64,000 nt of DNA from JAGVMG01 sp964461105 (GTDB lineage: Bacteria; Chlamydiota; Chlamydiia; Chlamydiales; Rhabdochlamydiaceae): NCBI GenBank assembly GCA_964461105.1, contig CAYWSY010000001.1, positions 21,657 to 85,656 on the forward strand, given 5' to 3'. Of this stretch, positions 26,811 through 34,970 are shown in pieces. The first letter of the stretch is position 1, and each line of letters starts with the position of its first letter. A program made the translations under genes and the position numbers. The notes below the pieces were generated by a model. It saw only the letters and a program-made list of their open reading frames with translations. It was not told where the DNA came from and did no database searches.

Positions 26811-27660
26811 AGTCGAAAAGCTTTTAAGTGAATATTCCACTTTTGGAATTGGAGGGCCGGCTCGATTTTTAGTGGAAGTGCAGAAGATCGAAGAGATGCA
26901 GGCGCTATTGCGTTATTGCCATCAGAATCAACTTCCCTTTCTTGTGATTGGGAAGGGATCGAATTGTCTGTTTGACGATCGTGGATTTGATGGGCTCATC
27001 ATCGTTAATAAAATTTCCTTCTGTCAGTTTGATTGGCCTCTGATCTCTGTGGGTGCTGGATACAGTTTTTCTCTGCTTGGGGTTCAGACTGCGCGTCAAG
27101 GGTGGGCTGGGTTAGAGTTCGCTTCTGGAATTCCCGGATCCGTCGGCGGCGCTATCTTTATGAATGCGGGAGCAAGCGGCGCTGAGACGGCAGAGACTCT
27201 TATTGAAGTGACTTTTGTTAATGAACGGGGAGAACTCGAAATCTACCGGAAGGATCAAATTGAGTTTTCCTACCGCTTTTCTTCGTTCCATCAAAAGAAA
27301 GGCGCAATTGTTTCAGCAAAATTTCTCTTGACCCCTTGTCTAGAGGCGCGGAAAAAGCAGCTTTCTATTGTGGATTACCGCACGCGCACTCAGCCGTATG
27401 GGTCTCAATCTGCTGGATGCGTCTTTCGCAACCCGCCTAGCCATTCTGCAGGGGCTTTAATTCAACAGGCAGGGCTCAAAGGGCTTTGCATCAATGGAGC
27501 TGAGGTTTCAACGAAACACGCTAATTTCATTGTCAATAAGGAATCTGCCAAAGCTGCAGATATTCTTGCGCTTGCTCAAGAAGTGAAAAAAACGGTTAAA
27601 GAAAAAATGGACATCGATCTTGAAATGGAGATTCGTTGTATCCCTTTTCAAGGGAGTTAA
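26788..27660 (+). CDS. murB: UDP-N-acetylenolpyruvoylglucosamine reductase
   Basis: 290 aa. FAD-binding blocks are STFGIGGPARFLVEV and VIGKGSNCLFDDRGFDGLII. The substrate-domain signature is YRTRTQPYGSQSAGCVFRNP, with the catalytic Ser/Cys position in SAGCVF, and GLKGLCINGAEVSTKHANFI follows. MurB reduces the enolpyruvyl group to give UDP-MurNAc, an early step of peptidoglycan synthesis, consistent with the cryptic peptidoglycan of Chlamydiae. The absence of the extra Tyr-loop domain suggests the type II form. Confidence 0.94.
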   Translation: MPLPFRFEVEKLLSEYSTFGIGGPARFLVEVQKIEEMQALLRYCHQNQLPFLVIGKGSNCLFDDRGFDGLIIVNKISFCQFDWPLISVGAGYSFSLLGVQTARQGWAGLEFASGIPGSVGGAIFMNAGASGAETAETLIEVTFVNERGELEIYRKDQIEFSYRFSSFHQKKGAIVSAKFLLTPCLEARKKQLSIVDYRTRTQPYGSQSAGCVFRNPPSHSAGALIQQAGLKGLCINGAEVSTKHANFIVNKESAKAADILALAQEVKKTVKEKMDIDLEMEIRCIPFQGS

Positions 27661-27663
27661 TAC

Positions 27664-28482
27664 GTGAGCTTTCGAGCAGATCTTCATTGTCATACCACTT
27701 GCAGCGATGGGACATTTACACCGGAAGAATTAGTCCGTCACGCTCGCGAGGTTGGCCTTAACGGTCTTTCAATTACCGATCACGACACCATGGATGCATA
27801 TGCTTCTGCGTTTCCCGTTGCTAAAGAATTAGGGATTCGACTCGGAACTGGAATCGAATTTTCTTGCATGCTCAAAGAGATAAGCATTCATATTCTTGGC
27901 TACGACTTTCTGCTTGATGACTCGGGGATGGTTGAATTGTGCAGCAAACACCAAGAAAGACGCATGAAGCGCAATTGTGCGATCTTGAAGAAGTTGGTGG
28001 CCCTTAGGATGCCTATTTCTGAAGAAGAGCTGTTTGCAAAAGGGGAGAAAAGTATTGGAAGGCCCCATATTGCTCAGTTGATGGTTGAAAAAGGATATGT
28101 AGGTTCGATCAAAGATGCTTTTGGACTCTATATCGGCGATGGGAAAAGAGCTTTTGTTCGAGGAGATGTCTTTACTATTCCAGAGACCATCGACATCATT
28201 CATGGTGCGCAAGGAAAAGCTTTTATTGCACATCCTCATCTGATCGAGCGCAATGCGATCATCAAGGAGCTCATGAAATTGCCCTTTGATGGAATCGAAT
28301 GTTATTATGGCAGATTTTTAGCAAACCAAGAAAAGAGATGGATCCAGCTTGCTAAAGAAAAAAAACTACTCATCAGTGGTGGTTCTGATTTCCACGGACA
28401 CATTAAAGCCTATGTCACTTTGGGCAGCTCGTGGGTGGATGAAGAGGCATTTAACCAGATTTTTTCTAAACCGCTTGCATGA
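27664..28482 (+). CDS. PHP-domain phosphoesterase
   Basis: 272 aa with a GTG start. The PHP metal motifs are intact: DLHCHTTCSDGTFTPEE, ITDHDTMDAY, FIAHPHL and GGSDFHGH. The layout matches the YciV/TrpH (RnaAM) family, whose members hydrolyse 3',5'-nucleoside bisphosphates or trim short RNA 5' ends using several metal ions. It sits four bases after murB and overlaps folC by 4 bases (ATGA). The exact substrate is not readable. Confidence 0.88.
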   Translation: MSFRADLHCHTTCSDGTFTPEELVRHAREVGLNGLSITDHDTMDAYASAFPVAKELGIRLGTGIEFSCMLKEISIHILGYDFLLDDSGMVELCSKHQERRMKRNCAILKKLVALRMPISEEELFAKGEKSIGRPHIAQLMVEKGYVGSIKDAFGLYIGDGKRAFVRGDVFTIPETIDIIHGAQGKAFIAHPHLIERNAIIKELMKLPFDGIECYYGRFLANQEKRWIQLAKEKKLLISGGSDFHGHIKAYVTLGSSWVDEEAFNQIFSKPLA

Positions 28483-29645
28483 CCATTTTACAACAGATTT
28501 TTACATTGACGACACCCCCAGGTGAGCGCAGAGGCTTAAAACAAATGCAAGAGCTCATCTTGCGTTTTGATTCTCCTCAGCAAGAGTATCCATGCATCCA
28601 CATTGCAGGAAGCAATGGAAAAGGTTCGGTTGCGACTAAAATAGCAGGGGCGCTTCAGGCATCGGGACTGAAAGTAGGTCTTTATACATCCCCCCATCTT
28701 CATTCTTTTTGCGAGAGGATTGCGATCAATGGGACTCCCATTTCTGAGATTTGTGCAGAAAATGGCGTGCAGGAGATTTTGGATACTAAACTCGAGCCCA
28801 CTTTTTTTGAAATTGCCACACTCCTTGCTTTTTTAACATTTAAGCGTGAACAAGTTGATGTCGCTGTTATTGAAGCGGGACTCGGCGGCAGACTCGATGC
28901 CACGAACGTCATTACACCCATTCTTTCTGTCATCACATCGATCAGTAAGGAACATTCCCATCTCCTCGGAGAGGACCTCGAGACAATTGCGAGAGAGAAA
29001 GCTGGAATCCTTAAACCTGGGATTCCTGTCGTACTAGGACCCTGTGCAAGACAGCAGGCAATTCGAGAAAGGGCCACTTTCTTGCAATGCCCCGTAGTTA
29101 GTGTGGATCAATCATTTTTCCATTACGATGAGGAAAATCGAGCCATTGCGCTGCAATGTTTAATGGTGCTTGGCAAACGATACCCCATGACATTTGAACA
29201 GATTGAGCAAGGACTTAACATGCGTCCTTCCTGCAGGATGGAGCAACGGGGGCGGATCATCTATGATGTCGCTCATAATCCCGATGCCTGTGCCAGGTTG
29301 GTGCAAGCCCTTGGCCATAGCTATCCAAATACCAAATTTCGTTTTCTTGTAGGCTTTTGCAAGGATAAAGAGATCGATGCTTGCCTGCGTCTTCTAGCTC
29401 CGGCAGCAACCCACTTTCATTTGGTTCAGGCAGGCTCATCCCGAGCAGCTCTAGTCCACGCCCTTGCTAAAGCAGTGCCCAATTCTGTGCCCTATACGTG
29501 TTATGAATCGATTGAAGAAGGAATGAAAGAAGCCCATTTGCTTGGGAGGAATCAAGCAAATGAGCTTCTGGTTATCACAGGAAGCTTTTATCTTATGGAT
29601 GAGGTTATGCGCCTATCTGCGCTGGAGGCTGGCTTAATTTATTAA
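28479..29645 (+). CDS. folC: Folylpolyglutamate / dihydrofolate synthase
   Basis: 388 aa. Mur-ligase-like P-loop HIAGSNGKGSVATKIAG, then VIEAGLGGRLDATN, the SKEHSHLLG block and YDVAHNPDACARL. It adds glutamates to folates (and possibly forms dihydrofolate from dihydropteroate) in the cytosol. Somewhat short compared with the usual 420 aa or so. Last gene of the nusB operon. Its end overlaps the convergent gene at 29605 by 41 bases. Confidence 0.92.
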   Translation: MTILQQIFTLTTPPGERRGLKQMQELILRFDSPQQEYPCIHIAGSNGKGSVATKIAGALQASGLKVGLYTSPHLHSFCERIAINGTPISEICAENGVQEILDTKLEPTFFEIATLLAFLTFKREQVDVAVIEAGLGGRLDATNVITPILSVITSISKEHSHLLGEDLETIAREKAGILKPGIPVVLGPCARQQAIRERATFLQCPVVSVDQSFFHYDEENRAIALQCLMVLGKRYPMTFEQIEQGLNMRPSCRMEQRGRIIYDVAHNPDACARLVQALGHSYPNTKFRFLVGFCKDKEIDACLRLLAPAATHFHLVQAGSSRAALVHALAKAVPNSVPYTCYESIEEGMKEAHLLGRNQANELLVITGSFYLMDEVMRLSALEAGLIY

Positions 29646-30408
29646 GCTCGGTAAAAATATCTTCAATGAGATCTTGAGAAGGATAGAGCTCTCCATTGCC
29701 AACAAGTTCATTTACAGTAGCGCAGAGTGTTTGTAATGTTTTCCAATAATCTACAAATAAAACCCCACCGAGAAAAGTGGCATGTTCTTGAATCCGCTGT
29801 TGATGATGTGGGGGAAGCTGATTGTACCCCCGTTTTGCATCGATGAGTTTTCCATCGTAGAATGCATGAGCAATCTCAAGAATCTCTTCAAATTGCCCCT
29901 CTTCGAGTTCATCGTTAAGTAAATGAATGGCTGGTTGGTTCACACTTGAAAAGTTGGGTGTTGTTGCCATTTCTATCGTGCGGCGCGCATCTGCAATGAC
30001 CTGTCGATCTGCAATGCAGGCTCTGTGATCTTGAGTAAATTCATGAATGTGTTGCTTTAGTAGGTCAACTGCCTCAGCAGAGACAATCCCAAGAGTGAGC
30101 GCCTCTTTTAAAGAGCTCGCTTCCTTTTGGATCTCGGAGATTTGCCTTTCGATCCAAGCATCGTCAAGTCGTTTGTATAAACTGATAATCTTATTTTCAA
30201 TCTCTTGAAAAGCCATCTTTTCAAAGAGAGTCACATTTTGTGCTCCCACCTCGAAGAGACCTGCAAAAATTAGGTCCAATTTACGGCTTAATTCACGTGC
30301 ATTTTTTCTGGAGATAAATGGGTGCTCCAATTGCTTGCACAATGTGTTCACTTGGATATGTAAGTGATGGGGTGAAGCGGCCTTAAAATTAATTTTTACC
30401 TTTCTCAT
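29605..30408 (-). CDS. Helical cytosolic protein of unknown function
   Basis: 267 aa with no signal peptide or membrane segment. The sequence is strongly helical, for example NKIISLYKRLDDAWIERQIS and EASSLKEALTLGIVSAEAVD. A basic N-terminus MRKVKINFKAASPHHLH is the only distinct feature. I recognise no family. It is followed downstream by convergent folC and preceded by another unknown helical gene on the same strand 108 bases away; both may be lineage-specific proteins or effectors. Confidence 0.65.
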   Translation of the reverse strand: MRKVKINFKAASPHHLHIQVNTLCKQLEHPFISRKNARELSRKLDLIFAGLFEVGAQNVTLFEKMAFQEIENKIISLYKRLDDAWIERQISEIQKEASSLKEALTLGIVSAEAVDLLKQHIHEFTQDHRACIADRQVIADARRTIEMATTPNFSSVNQPAIHLLNDELEEGQFEEILEIAHAFYDGKLIDAKRGYNQLPPHHQQRIQEHATFLGGVLFVDYWKTLQTLCATVNELVGNGELYPSQDLIEDIFTELNKLSQPPAQIGA

Positions 30409-30515
30409 AACCCTCGAAGCTTTTTATTTTATAATATTATAAGTTCACACAGTTCCTGTTCTTCATTATACATTAAATGCAATTAATGCGCAATAGGCAT
30501 AGTTTATTTGAAAAT

Positions 30516-31682
30516 TTATTTGTTTATTAAGCTTCTTACTCTTTCAATCGTTTGATTAATTGCGGTTATTTTAGTTTCAAGATCAAGTGGAATTGAATTC
30601 GTTAAGCACGCAGGCCCATAAACAAGCGGATCTGTGGCAGGTCTGTGTGCTGCGATCCAAAGAGTCTGATAGAATAGCGTATCTAGTGATGTTTTTGGTG
30701 AAGAGCTGTGTATGTGGAATTTGATTTTCTTAAGAAGTGGTAACAGTCGCTGTAAGTCTTCCGTTTGATTGTGTGTAATGGCCCGTTTGATGACGGGCAG
30801 TAAAAGAGTTGCGCGCGTGCGATGAATGACCTCGATTTTGTCCGTAAGCGTTGTTTTGCATCCCTCGATTTCAAGGAATGCATAGCAGCCGTAGCGCTTT
30901 TTAGAGACGTCTTTTTTTTTTTGCTGATGCAGGTTGCGCGTGTGTTGGTAGATTCTTTTAATTAGCGCTTCTCCTGAGCCCATGGTGCATTCTTCTCTGA
31001 TCTGAATCAGGGCAACTTGAATCATATCTGGATTGGAATGAATCGAGGTGTTTTCGAGAAGCTCTAGCAGCTCAAATTGCAGCACAATCTGATCGACTTT
31101 TCGCGCCGTTGAAATGGGTTCAGATGAGGATGTACAAGGAGAAGAGAGCTTCATATGGATGTGGGACCGGAGGATTTTGAGATCTAAACAGTGATAGATT
31201 TCAAGGAGCTTGTTGCAAAGTTCTCTGATTTCGCTAGCTGAGCGGTGGCGTGTGGGAAACTCTTGGAGTTCATTCAACCAGCTCTCTGTTTCTTCTTTTG
31301 AAGCATGGTCTGCCCAGATCTGCATTTTTTCTGTTATGTGTTGAATGATGGCGCAAATGATGGGTTCAACGCTTGTTGAGTCAGCATTTTCAAGCCGCTC
31401 ACAGAAGAATAGGATGTCAGAATCAACACCAATTTTTCTTAAATAACGCCCATCAATGAGGCCTAAAGGCAAGAGCTGATCAGCTTTGATTCCAAGGTTG
31501 TTTTCATAGCTTTTCATCCCATCGTGTGGAGCTGTCGAAAGAGGGATGCCAATTGCCCATTTTCCAAGTGCTGTAAAGATATCAAGATCATCAAATGCAT
31601 CTTGATGCTTTTTTAAGCCCTCATCGAGATAAAGATAACTCGGGTGATATGTCGATGTTGATAATATAGGTTCGATTGCCAT
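30516..31682 (-). CDS. Helical protein of unknown function
   Basis: 388 aa, mainly helical, no signal peptide. The start overlaps the end of the methyltransferase gene by 62 bases; there is no strong RBS, and a later start is possible, but no Met occurs before residue 54 or so. Motifs are absent. Ser-rich segment SSPCTSSSEPISTARK near the middle divides two helical halves. Possibly a lineage-specific cytosolic or injected protein; nothing decides. Confidence 0.62.
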   Translation of the reverse strand: MAIEPILSTSTYHPSYLYLDEGLKKHQDAFDDLDIFTALGKWAIGIPLSTAPHDGMKSYENNLGIKADQLLPLGLIDGRYLRKIGVDSDILFFCERLENADSTSVEPIICAIIQHITEKMQIWADHASKEETESWLNELQEFPTRHRSASEIRELCNKLLEIYHCLDLKILRSHIHMKLSSPCTSSSEPISTARKVDQIVLQFELLELLENTSIHSNPDMIQVALIQIREECTMGSGEALIKRIYQHTRNLHQQKKKDVSKKRYGCYAFLEIEGCKTTLTDKIEVIHRTRATLLLPVIKRAITHNQTEDLQRLLPLLKKIKFHIHSSSPKTSLDTLFYQTLWIAAHRPATDPLVYGPACLTNSIPLDLETKITAINQTIERVRSLINK

Positions 31683-32316
31683 GGTGTGCTCGCGGTGTTT
31701 GAAGTTGCTTTTGAATGAGTAATAGAGAAGGAGAAGTCATTGAGTTGGCCCATTGATGATGGCAGATATTCCAGAGGGGGGTCGGAAGAGAGCTGACAAA
31801 TGCAAGCAGAGCGGTTTGCTCTTCTTTTCCCTCTTTGTGTCCAGGATAGCAGGTGATGCAAATCACCCCTCCAGGAGCAATCAGTTCAAGGGCAGCTTGT
31901 ACACTGATGAGTGTTGTGGATGTATGTGTTTTAATCGTTTTATCGCTTCCGGGCAGATATCCAAGGTTGTAGACGATAAGTCGCACACATGCTCTGCTCA
32001 GATCGGGAAATTGGGTGTGGGATTGCTCAAGTAAGGTGACTTGAGAGCATTCGGCTAAAGAGAGGTTAGCCTCCAGCAACTGCCTCGTTTTAAAGATGGC
32101 TTGTGGTTGAATGTCGAGTCCGATGACATGACCACCCTTAGAGAGAAGTTGAGCTAATTTTAACGTGTCATGGCCATTGCCGCAAGTAGCATCAATTGCA
32201 GTATCTCCTTGTTGGAGAAGGCGGCCCCAATACGCATGGGCCAAATCGAGATGGGAAGAAAATAATGGAAACAACGTACGCATATGCGGAAAGTTTAATC
32301 TTTTGCTTTTCATCAT
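31621..32316 (-). CDS. Class I SAM-dependent methyltransferase (YtqB / rRNA methylase family)
   Basis: 231 aa. SAM-binding motif I is DTAIDATCGNGHDTLKLAQL, followed by VIGLDIQPQAI. The family block VRLIVYNLGYLPGSDKTIKT and CYPGHKEGKEEQ identify the YtqB/PF06962 group, some members of which methylate tRNA wobble uridine derivatives (mnm5). The tail after LLLIQKQLQ overlaps the next gene's start. It ends up 56 bases from the tRNA-Val on the opposite strand. Confidence 0.85.
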   Translation of the reverse strand: MMKSKRLNFPHMRTLFPLFSSHLDLAHAYWGRLLQQGDTAIDATCGNGHDTLKLAQLLSKGGHVIGLDIQPQAIFKTRQLLEANLSLAECSQVTLLEQSHTQFPDLSRACVRLIVYNLGYLPGSDKTIKTHTSTTLISVQAALELIAPGGVICITCYPGHKEGKEEQTALLAFVSSLPTPLWNICHHQWANSMTSPSLLLIQKQLQTPRAHHGNRTYIINIDISPELSLSR

Positions 32317-32372
32317 GCAAGAATTTCTTGCTCAAAATTAAGCGGAAGGGTTAAGCTGTCCATCTAAATTAA

Positions 32373-32446
32373 GGGGTATTAGCTCAGTTGGTTAGAGCGC
32401 CACGTTGACATCGTGGAGGTCGGTTGTTCGAGTCAACTATATCCCA
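32373..32446 (+). tRNA. tRNA-Val (GAC)
   Basis: 74 bases. Acceptor stem GGGGTAT pairs with ATATCCC (one G·U), D arm with TAGCTCAGTTGGTTAGAGC, anticodon stem CCACG/CGTGG around loop TTGACAT (anticodon GAC, 32407-32409), T arm GGTTG-TTCGAGT-CAACT. Discriminator A; CCA is not encoded. The next start codon begins 4 bases after its 3' end, so it is probably cotranscribed with the infC operon and cut out by RNase P/Z. Confidence 0.95.
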
Positions 32447-32450
32447 TCTT

Positions 32451-33785
32451 ATGATTGTAGATCCTTTATTAACGTTTCGCCAGACCGCAGCTGAGGCTCT
32501 TGGCTCTGTCGCGGTAGAGTTGTTTCCGAAAACTCTCCTTGTTCAGGGCTGCGGTACAAGTAAATTATTTTTTTACGATCTCATCCTGCCTTTTGAATTT
32601 AAATCTGAGATCCTTCCCGTTCTTGAAGAGGCGATGCGTGTTAAGCTCAAGCAGCGCCCTGCAATCCGCACGCTGGAAATGATGTCTAAGAATGCTGCCC
32701 AGAGGATGGATCATCAAGGTCAGTGGCTGATTGCCGAGCGACTGCGAGAGGTCCCCAAGGGTTTGGTTCAGATGATCGAAATCAATGGATTTGTCGATTG
32801 GTGTGAAAAATCTTTTGAAGAGACATGGGATCCTCGCCTGGTATTTAAGTTGGTAGAAGCAATCTCCATTCAGATTGAGGGGCGGCAAGGGGTTCGACTT
32901 ATCGGTGTCCTGTATTCGGAAAAAGATCAACTTAAAGAATTTGTTAAACAATCTCCCCGTTTTGCGCCGCTTTCTCATGAATCTTTAATCCAGTCGCTTC
33001 AGTTGTTTGCACAAACCCCTTCTTTAGGGGAGGGGATATGGGCATGGCTTCCGAATGGCGAGAGGGTGCGCCAGATGTTTGTAACGTGGTGGCATCGTGA
33101 GCATAAGCTGCAACAATTTCAATGTGTTGCGACGCTGGCAAGTCAAATTTCTTCTGAAAGAGGTGACCCGGGCGAAGCGATCACGCTTGCTCATCGAGAT
33201 CTTTTTTTATCTCATGGGCTGAATCGATTGGCAGAGATTTCATCCGTTACCAAGGATCTGGAAACGCCAGTTCAGGAAGGTCTCTTGGATGTCGCTTGCG
33301 GCACCACCGATCGAGCCCATCTATTTTGCCGGAACGAGGAACTTTTAAATGAATGTATTTCTTCCTTGCATTTCATCACCAAAATGCCTAAAATCCTATG
33401 TTTTGAGTTCCAGATAGTTTTATATACCCACAGTGGTGGAGCTCAGAAGAAGGGAGCCAAGGGGCAGCGTCTATTAACCCAAGCGTTGAAAGAGGCAGCC
33501 TTAAGCTATTCCACAGAAATTAGTTCGTCTTTAGAAGAAGGGGAGTCGCGCTTGACACTGCGACTTGCTGATTCGTTGGGGCGGTGGTGGGATGGCCCTT
33601 TTTTAAGTGTGTGTGTATTGCCTCAGCGTCAAGCTGGTGTGACTCTACTAAAGAGGTCAGCATTTGGTGTCTTAGAAAGGCTGATCGCCTTGTTCTTGGA
33701 ACAACCAAAGCTCAAGGCAATCAAAAGTGTAGACGAATTGATGAACGCATTGAACTGGAGTAAAGACTCTGACTTTGAGAATTAA
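32451..33785 (+). CDS. Degenerate threonyl-tRNA synthetase paralogue
   Basis: 444 aa from the ATG at 32451, 4 bases after tRNA-Val, without a visible SD. Residues 1-170 align by eye with the ThrRS editing (SAD) domain: LTFRQTAAEALGSVAVELFP, then INGFVDWCEKSFEETWDPRL. But the editing HxxxH has become RQTAAE and the CxGxH site is broken. Residues about 200-430 follow the ThrRS catalytic domain: GIWAWLPNGERVRQMF, then DRAHLFCRNEELLNECIS (compare DDAHIFCTEEQ), ending with FGVLERLIALFLEQ of motif 3. Motif 2 CHRNE reads VTKDLE, the NCPGH zinc site is missing, and there is no anticodon domain. It therefore should not charge tRNA. Its place, directly before infC–rpmI–rplT–pheS, is where thrS stands in E. 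coli. Confidence 0.78.
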   Translation: MIVDPLLTFRQTAAEALGSVAVELFPKTLLVQGCGTSKLFFYDLILPFEFKSEILPVLEEAMRVKLKQRPAIRTLEMMSKNAAQRMDHQGQWLIAERLREVPKGLVQMIEINGFVDWCEKSFEETWDPRLVFKLVEAISIQIEGRQGVRLIGVLYSEKDQLKEFVKQSPRFAPLSHESLIQSLQLFAQTPSLGEGIWAWLPNGERVRQMFVTWWHREHKLQQFQCVATLASQISSERGDPGEAITLAHRDLFLSHGLNRLAEISSVTKDLETPVQEGLLDVACGTTDRAHLFCRNEELLNECISSLHFITKMPKILCFEFQIVLYTHSGGAQKKGAKGQRLLTQALKEAALSYSTEISSSLEEGESRLTLRLADSLGRWWDGPFLSVCVLPQRQAGVTLLKRSAFGVLERLIALFLEQPKLKAIKSVDELMNALNWSKDSDFEN

Positions 33786-34290
33786 TAGAGAAATTCGAGC
33801 CCCAAAAGTACGTGTGGTCGATCAAGACGGAGGCCAACTTGGCGTACTGACACTTGCAGAAGCCTTGGCTAAAGCTGAATTAGCAGGATTAGACTTAGTC
33901 GAAATTGCTCCTAATGCTGAGCCCCCTGTATGCAAGGTGATTGATTACGGCAAACACCGTTATCAATTGACAAAGAAAGAAAAAGAGCAGAAGAAAGCAC
34001 AGCATCAAGTTAAGGTCAAAGAGATCAAACTGAAGCCCAATACAGATGAGCATGATTTACAAACGAAAATGAAGCATGCGCGTGAATTTATTTCCAAAGG
34101 AAATAAAGTGCGTCTGACATGCGTTTTCAGAGGAAGAGAGATGCTTCATCCTGAGTTTGGGTTTAAGGTTGTAAAGAAGTTCTGTGACGATTTAGCTGAC
34201 GTCGCAGCACCTGAATCTCCTCCAAAGATGCTGGGGCGCAATTTATCTGTTTCACTAGCTCCTGGAGCTAAGAAAAAAGCGAATAGTTAA
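33769..34290 (+). CDS. infC: Translation initiation factor IF-3
   Basis: 173 aa. Family start LRINREIRAPKVRVVDQDG, then PPVCKVIDYGKHRYQ and the C-terminal KLKPNTDEHDLQTKMKHARE and VFRGREM blocks. IF-3 keeps 30S subunits free and checks initiator pairing. In this frame a stop lies at 33751, and no ATG or GTG follows before the conserved region. The only candidates are CTG at 33769 (8 bases after GGAG 33757-33760) and TTG at 33775. I chose CTG on spacing. Rare start codons in infC are the known basis of IF-3 self-control. The 5' end overlaps the ThrRS-like gene. Confidence 0.93.
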   Translation: MTLRINREIRAPKVRVVDQDGGQLGVLTLAEALAKAELAGLDLVEIAPNAEPPVCKVIDYGKHRYQLTKKEKEQKKAQHQVKVKEIKLKPNTDEHDLQTKMKHAREFISKGNKVRLTCVFRGREMLHPEFGFKVVKKFCDDLADVAAPESPPKMLGRNLSVSLAPGAKKKANS

Positions 34291-34305
34291 TCGTGGAGTA
34301 TTACC

Positions 34306-34503
34306 GTGCCTAAAATGAAGACGAATAAAGCTGTCAAAGCAAGATTTAAAGTAACCGGGACCGGCAAATTGGTGCGCAACCGCCCAGGCCGCCGTCATAT
34401 TTTGACTAAAAAAGCTGCAAAGCGCAAGCGTCACTTAAAAAAAGCGATGGTTGTTGATAAAGGTCAGACAAAAATGTATTCCCGAATGATGGGTGTAGAA
34501 TAA
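34306..34503 (+). CDS. rpmI: 50S ribosomal protein bL35
   Basis: 65 aa, normal size, GTG start (gtggagt at 34292 provides GGAG). PKMKTNKAVKARFKVTGTGK and RRHILTKKAAKRKRHLKK are the bL35 signature. Very basic, as expected for a ribosomal protein. Operon infC–rpmI–rplT. Confidence 0.96.
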   Translation: MPKMKTNKAVKARFKVTGTGKLVRNRPGRRHILTKKAAKRKRHLKKAMVVDKGQTKMYSRMMGVE

Positions 34504-34547
34504 CAAACGACCAGATTTGAGTCGTTTCAGACAATTGGAGAATTAAA

Positions 34548-34904
34548 ATGGTTAGAGTCACAAATGCAGTGGCTAACAATCGCGCCCGCAAAAGATTGCT
34601 CAAGAGAGCAAAAGGCTTCGTAGGAGATCGTAAGAATCACCTGCGCCTTTCAGCGGATGCCGTGATGTCAGCCTTAGCTTTTAATTATCGTCATCGTAAG
34701 CAGCGCAAGCGTGATTTCCGCAGATTGTGGATTGTCCGCATTGGTTGTGGTGCAAAGATCAACGGTCTTTCTTATAGCAGAATGATCGACGGTCTTAGTA
34801 AAGCAGGATGCCAGCTGAATCGCAAAATGCTTTCTGAAATGGCGATTCATGATCCTAGCAGCTTTGCAGCTATTGCAGGAGCCGCTAGACAAGCGTTAGC
34901 TTAA
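34548..34904 (+). CDS. rplT: 50S ribosomal protein bL20
   Basis: 118 aa, normal size. The bL20 family blocks are NRARKRLLKRAKGFVGDRKN, FNYRHRKQRKRDFRRLWIVR and INGLSYSRMIDGLSKAGCQL. It binds 23S rRNA early in 50S assembly and in other bacteria represses its own operon. RBS ttggag 7 bases before ATG. A hairpin follows directly after the stop. Confidence 0.97.
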   Translation: MVRVTNAVANNRARKRLLKRAKGFVGDRKNHLRLSADAVMSALAFNYRHRKQRKRDFRRLWIVRIGCGAKINGLSYSRMIDGLSKAGCQLNRKMLSEMAIHDPSSFAAIAGAARQALA

Positions 34905-34918
34905 CATGTTGTTTTGTT

Positions 34919-34956
34919 GCTCAAGCTTCACTTTGATGTGAAGCTTGAGCTTATTT
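34919..34956 (+). terminator. Hairpin between rplT and pheS (terminator or attenuator)
   Basis: Perfect 13-bp stem gctcaagcttcac (34919-34931) with its complement (34938-34950), 6-base loop, then TTATTT. It lies in the 66-base gap between rplT and the pheS start. It would reduce read-through from the ribosomal protein genes into pheS. I see no Phe-rich leader peptide, so true attenuation is not supported. Confidence 0.6.
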
Positions 34957-34970
34957 CCTCTGAGGTTCTC

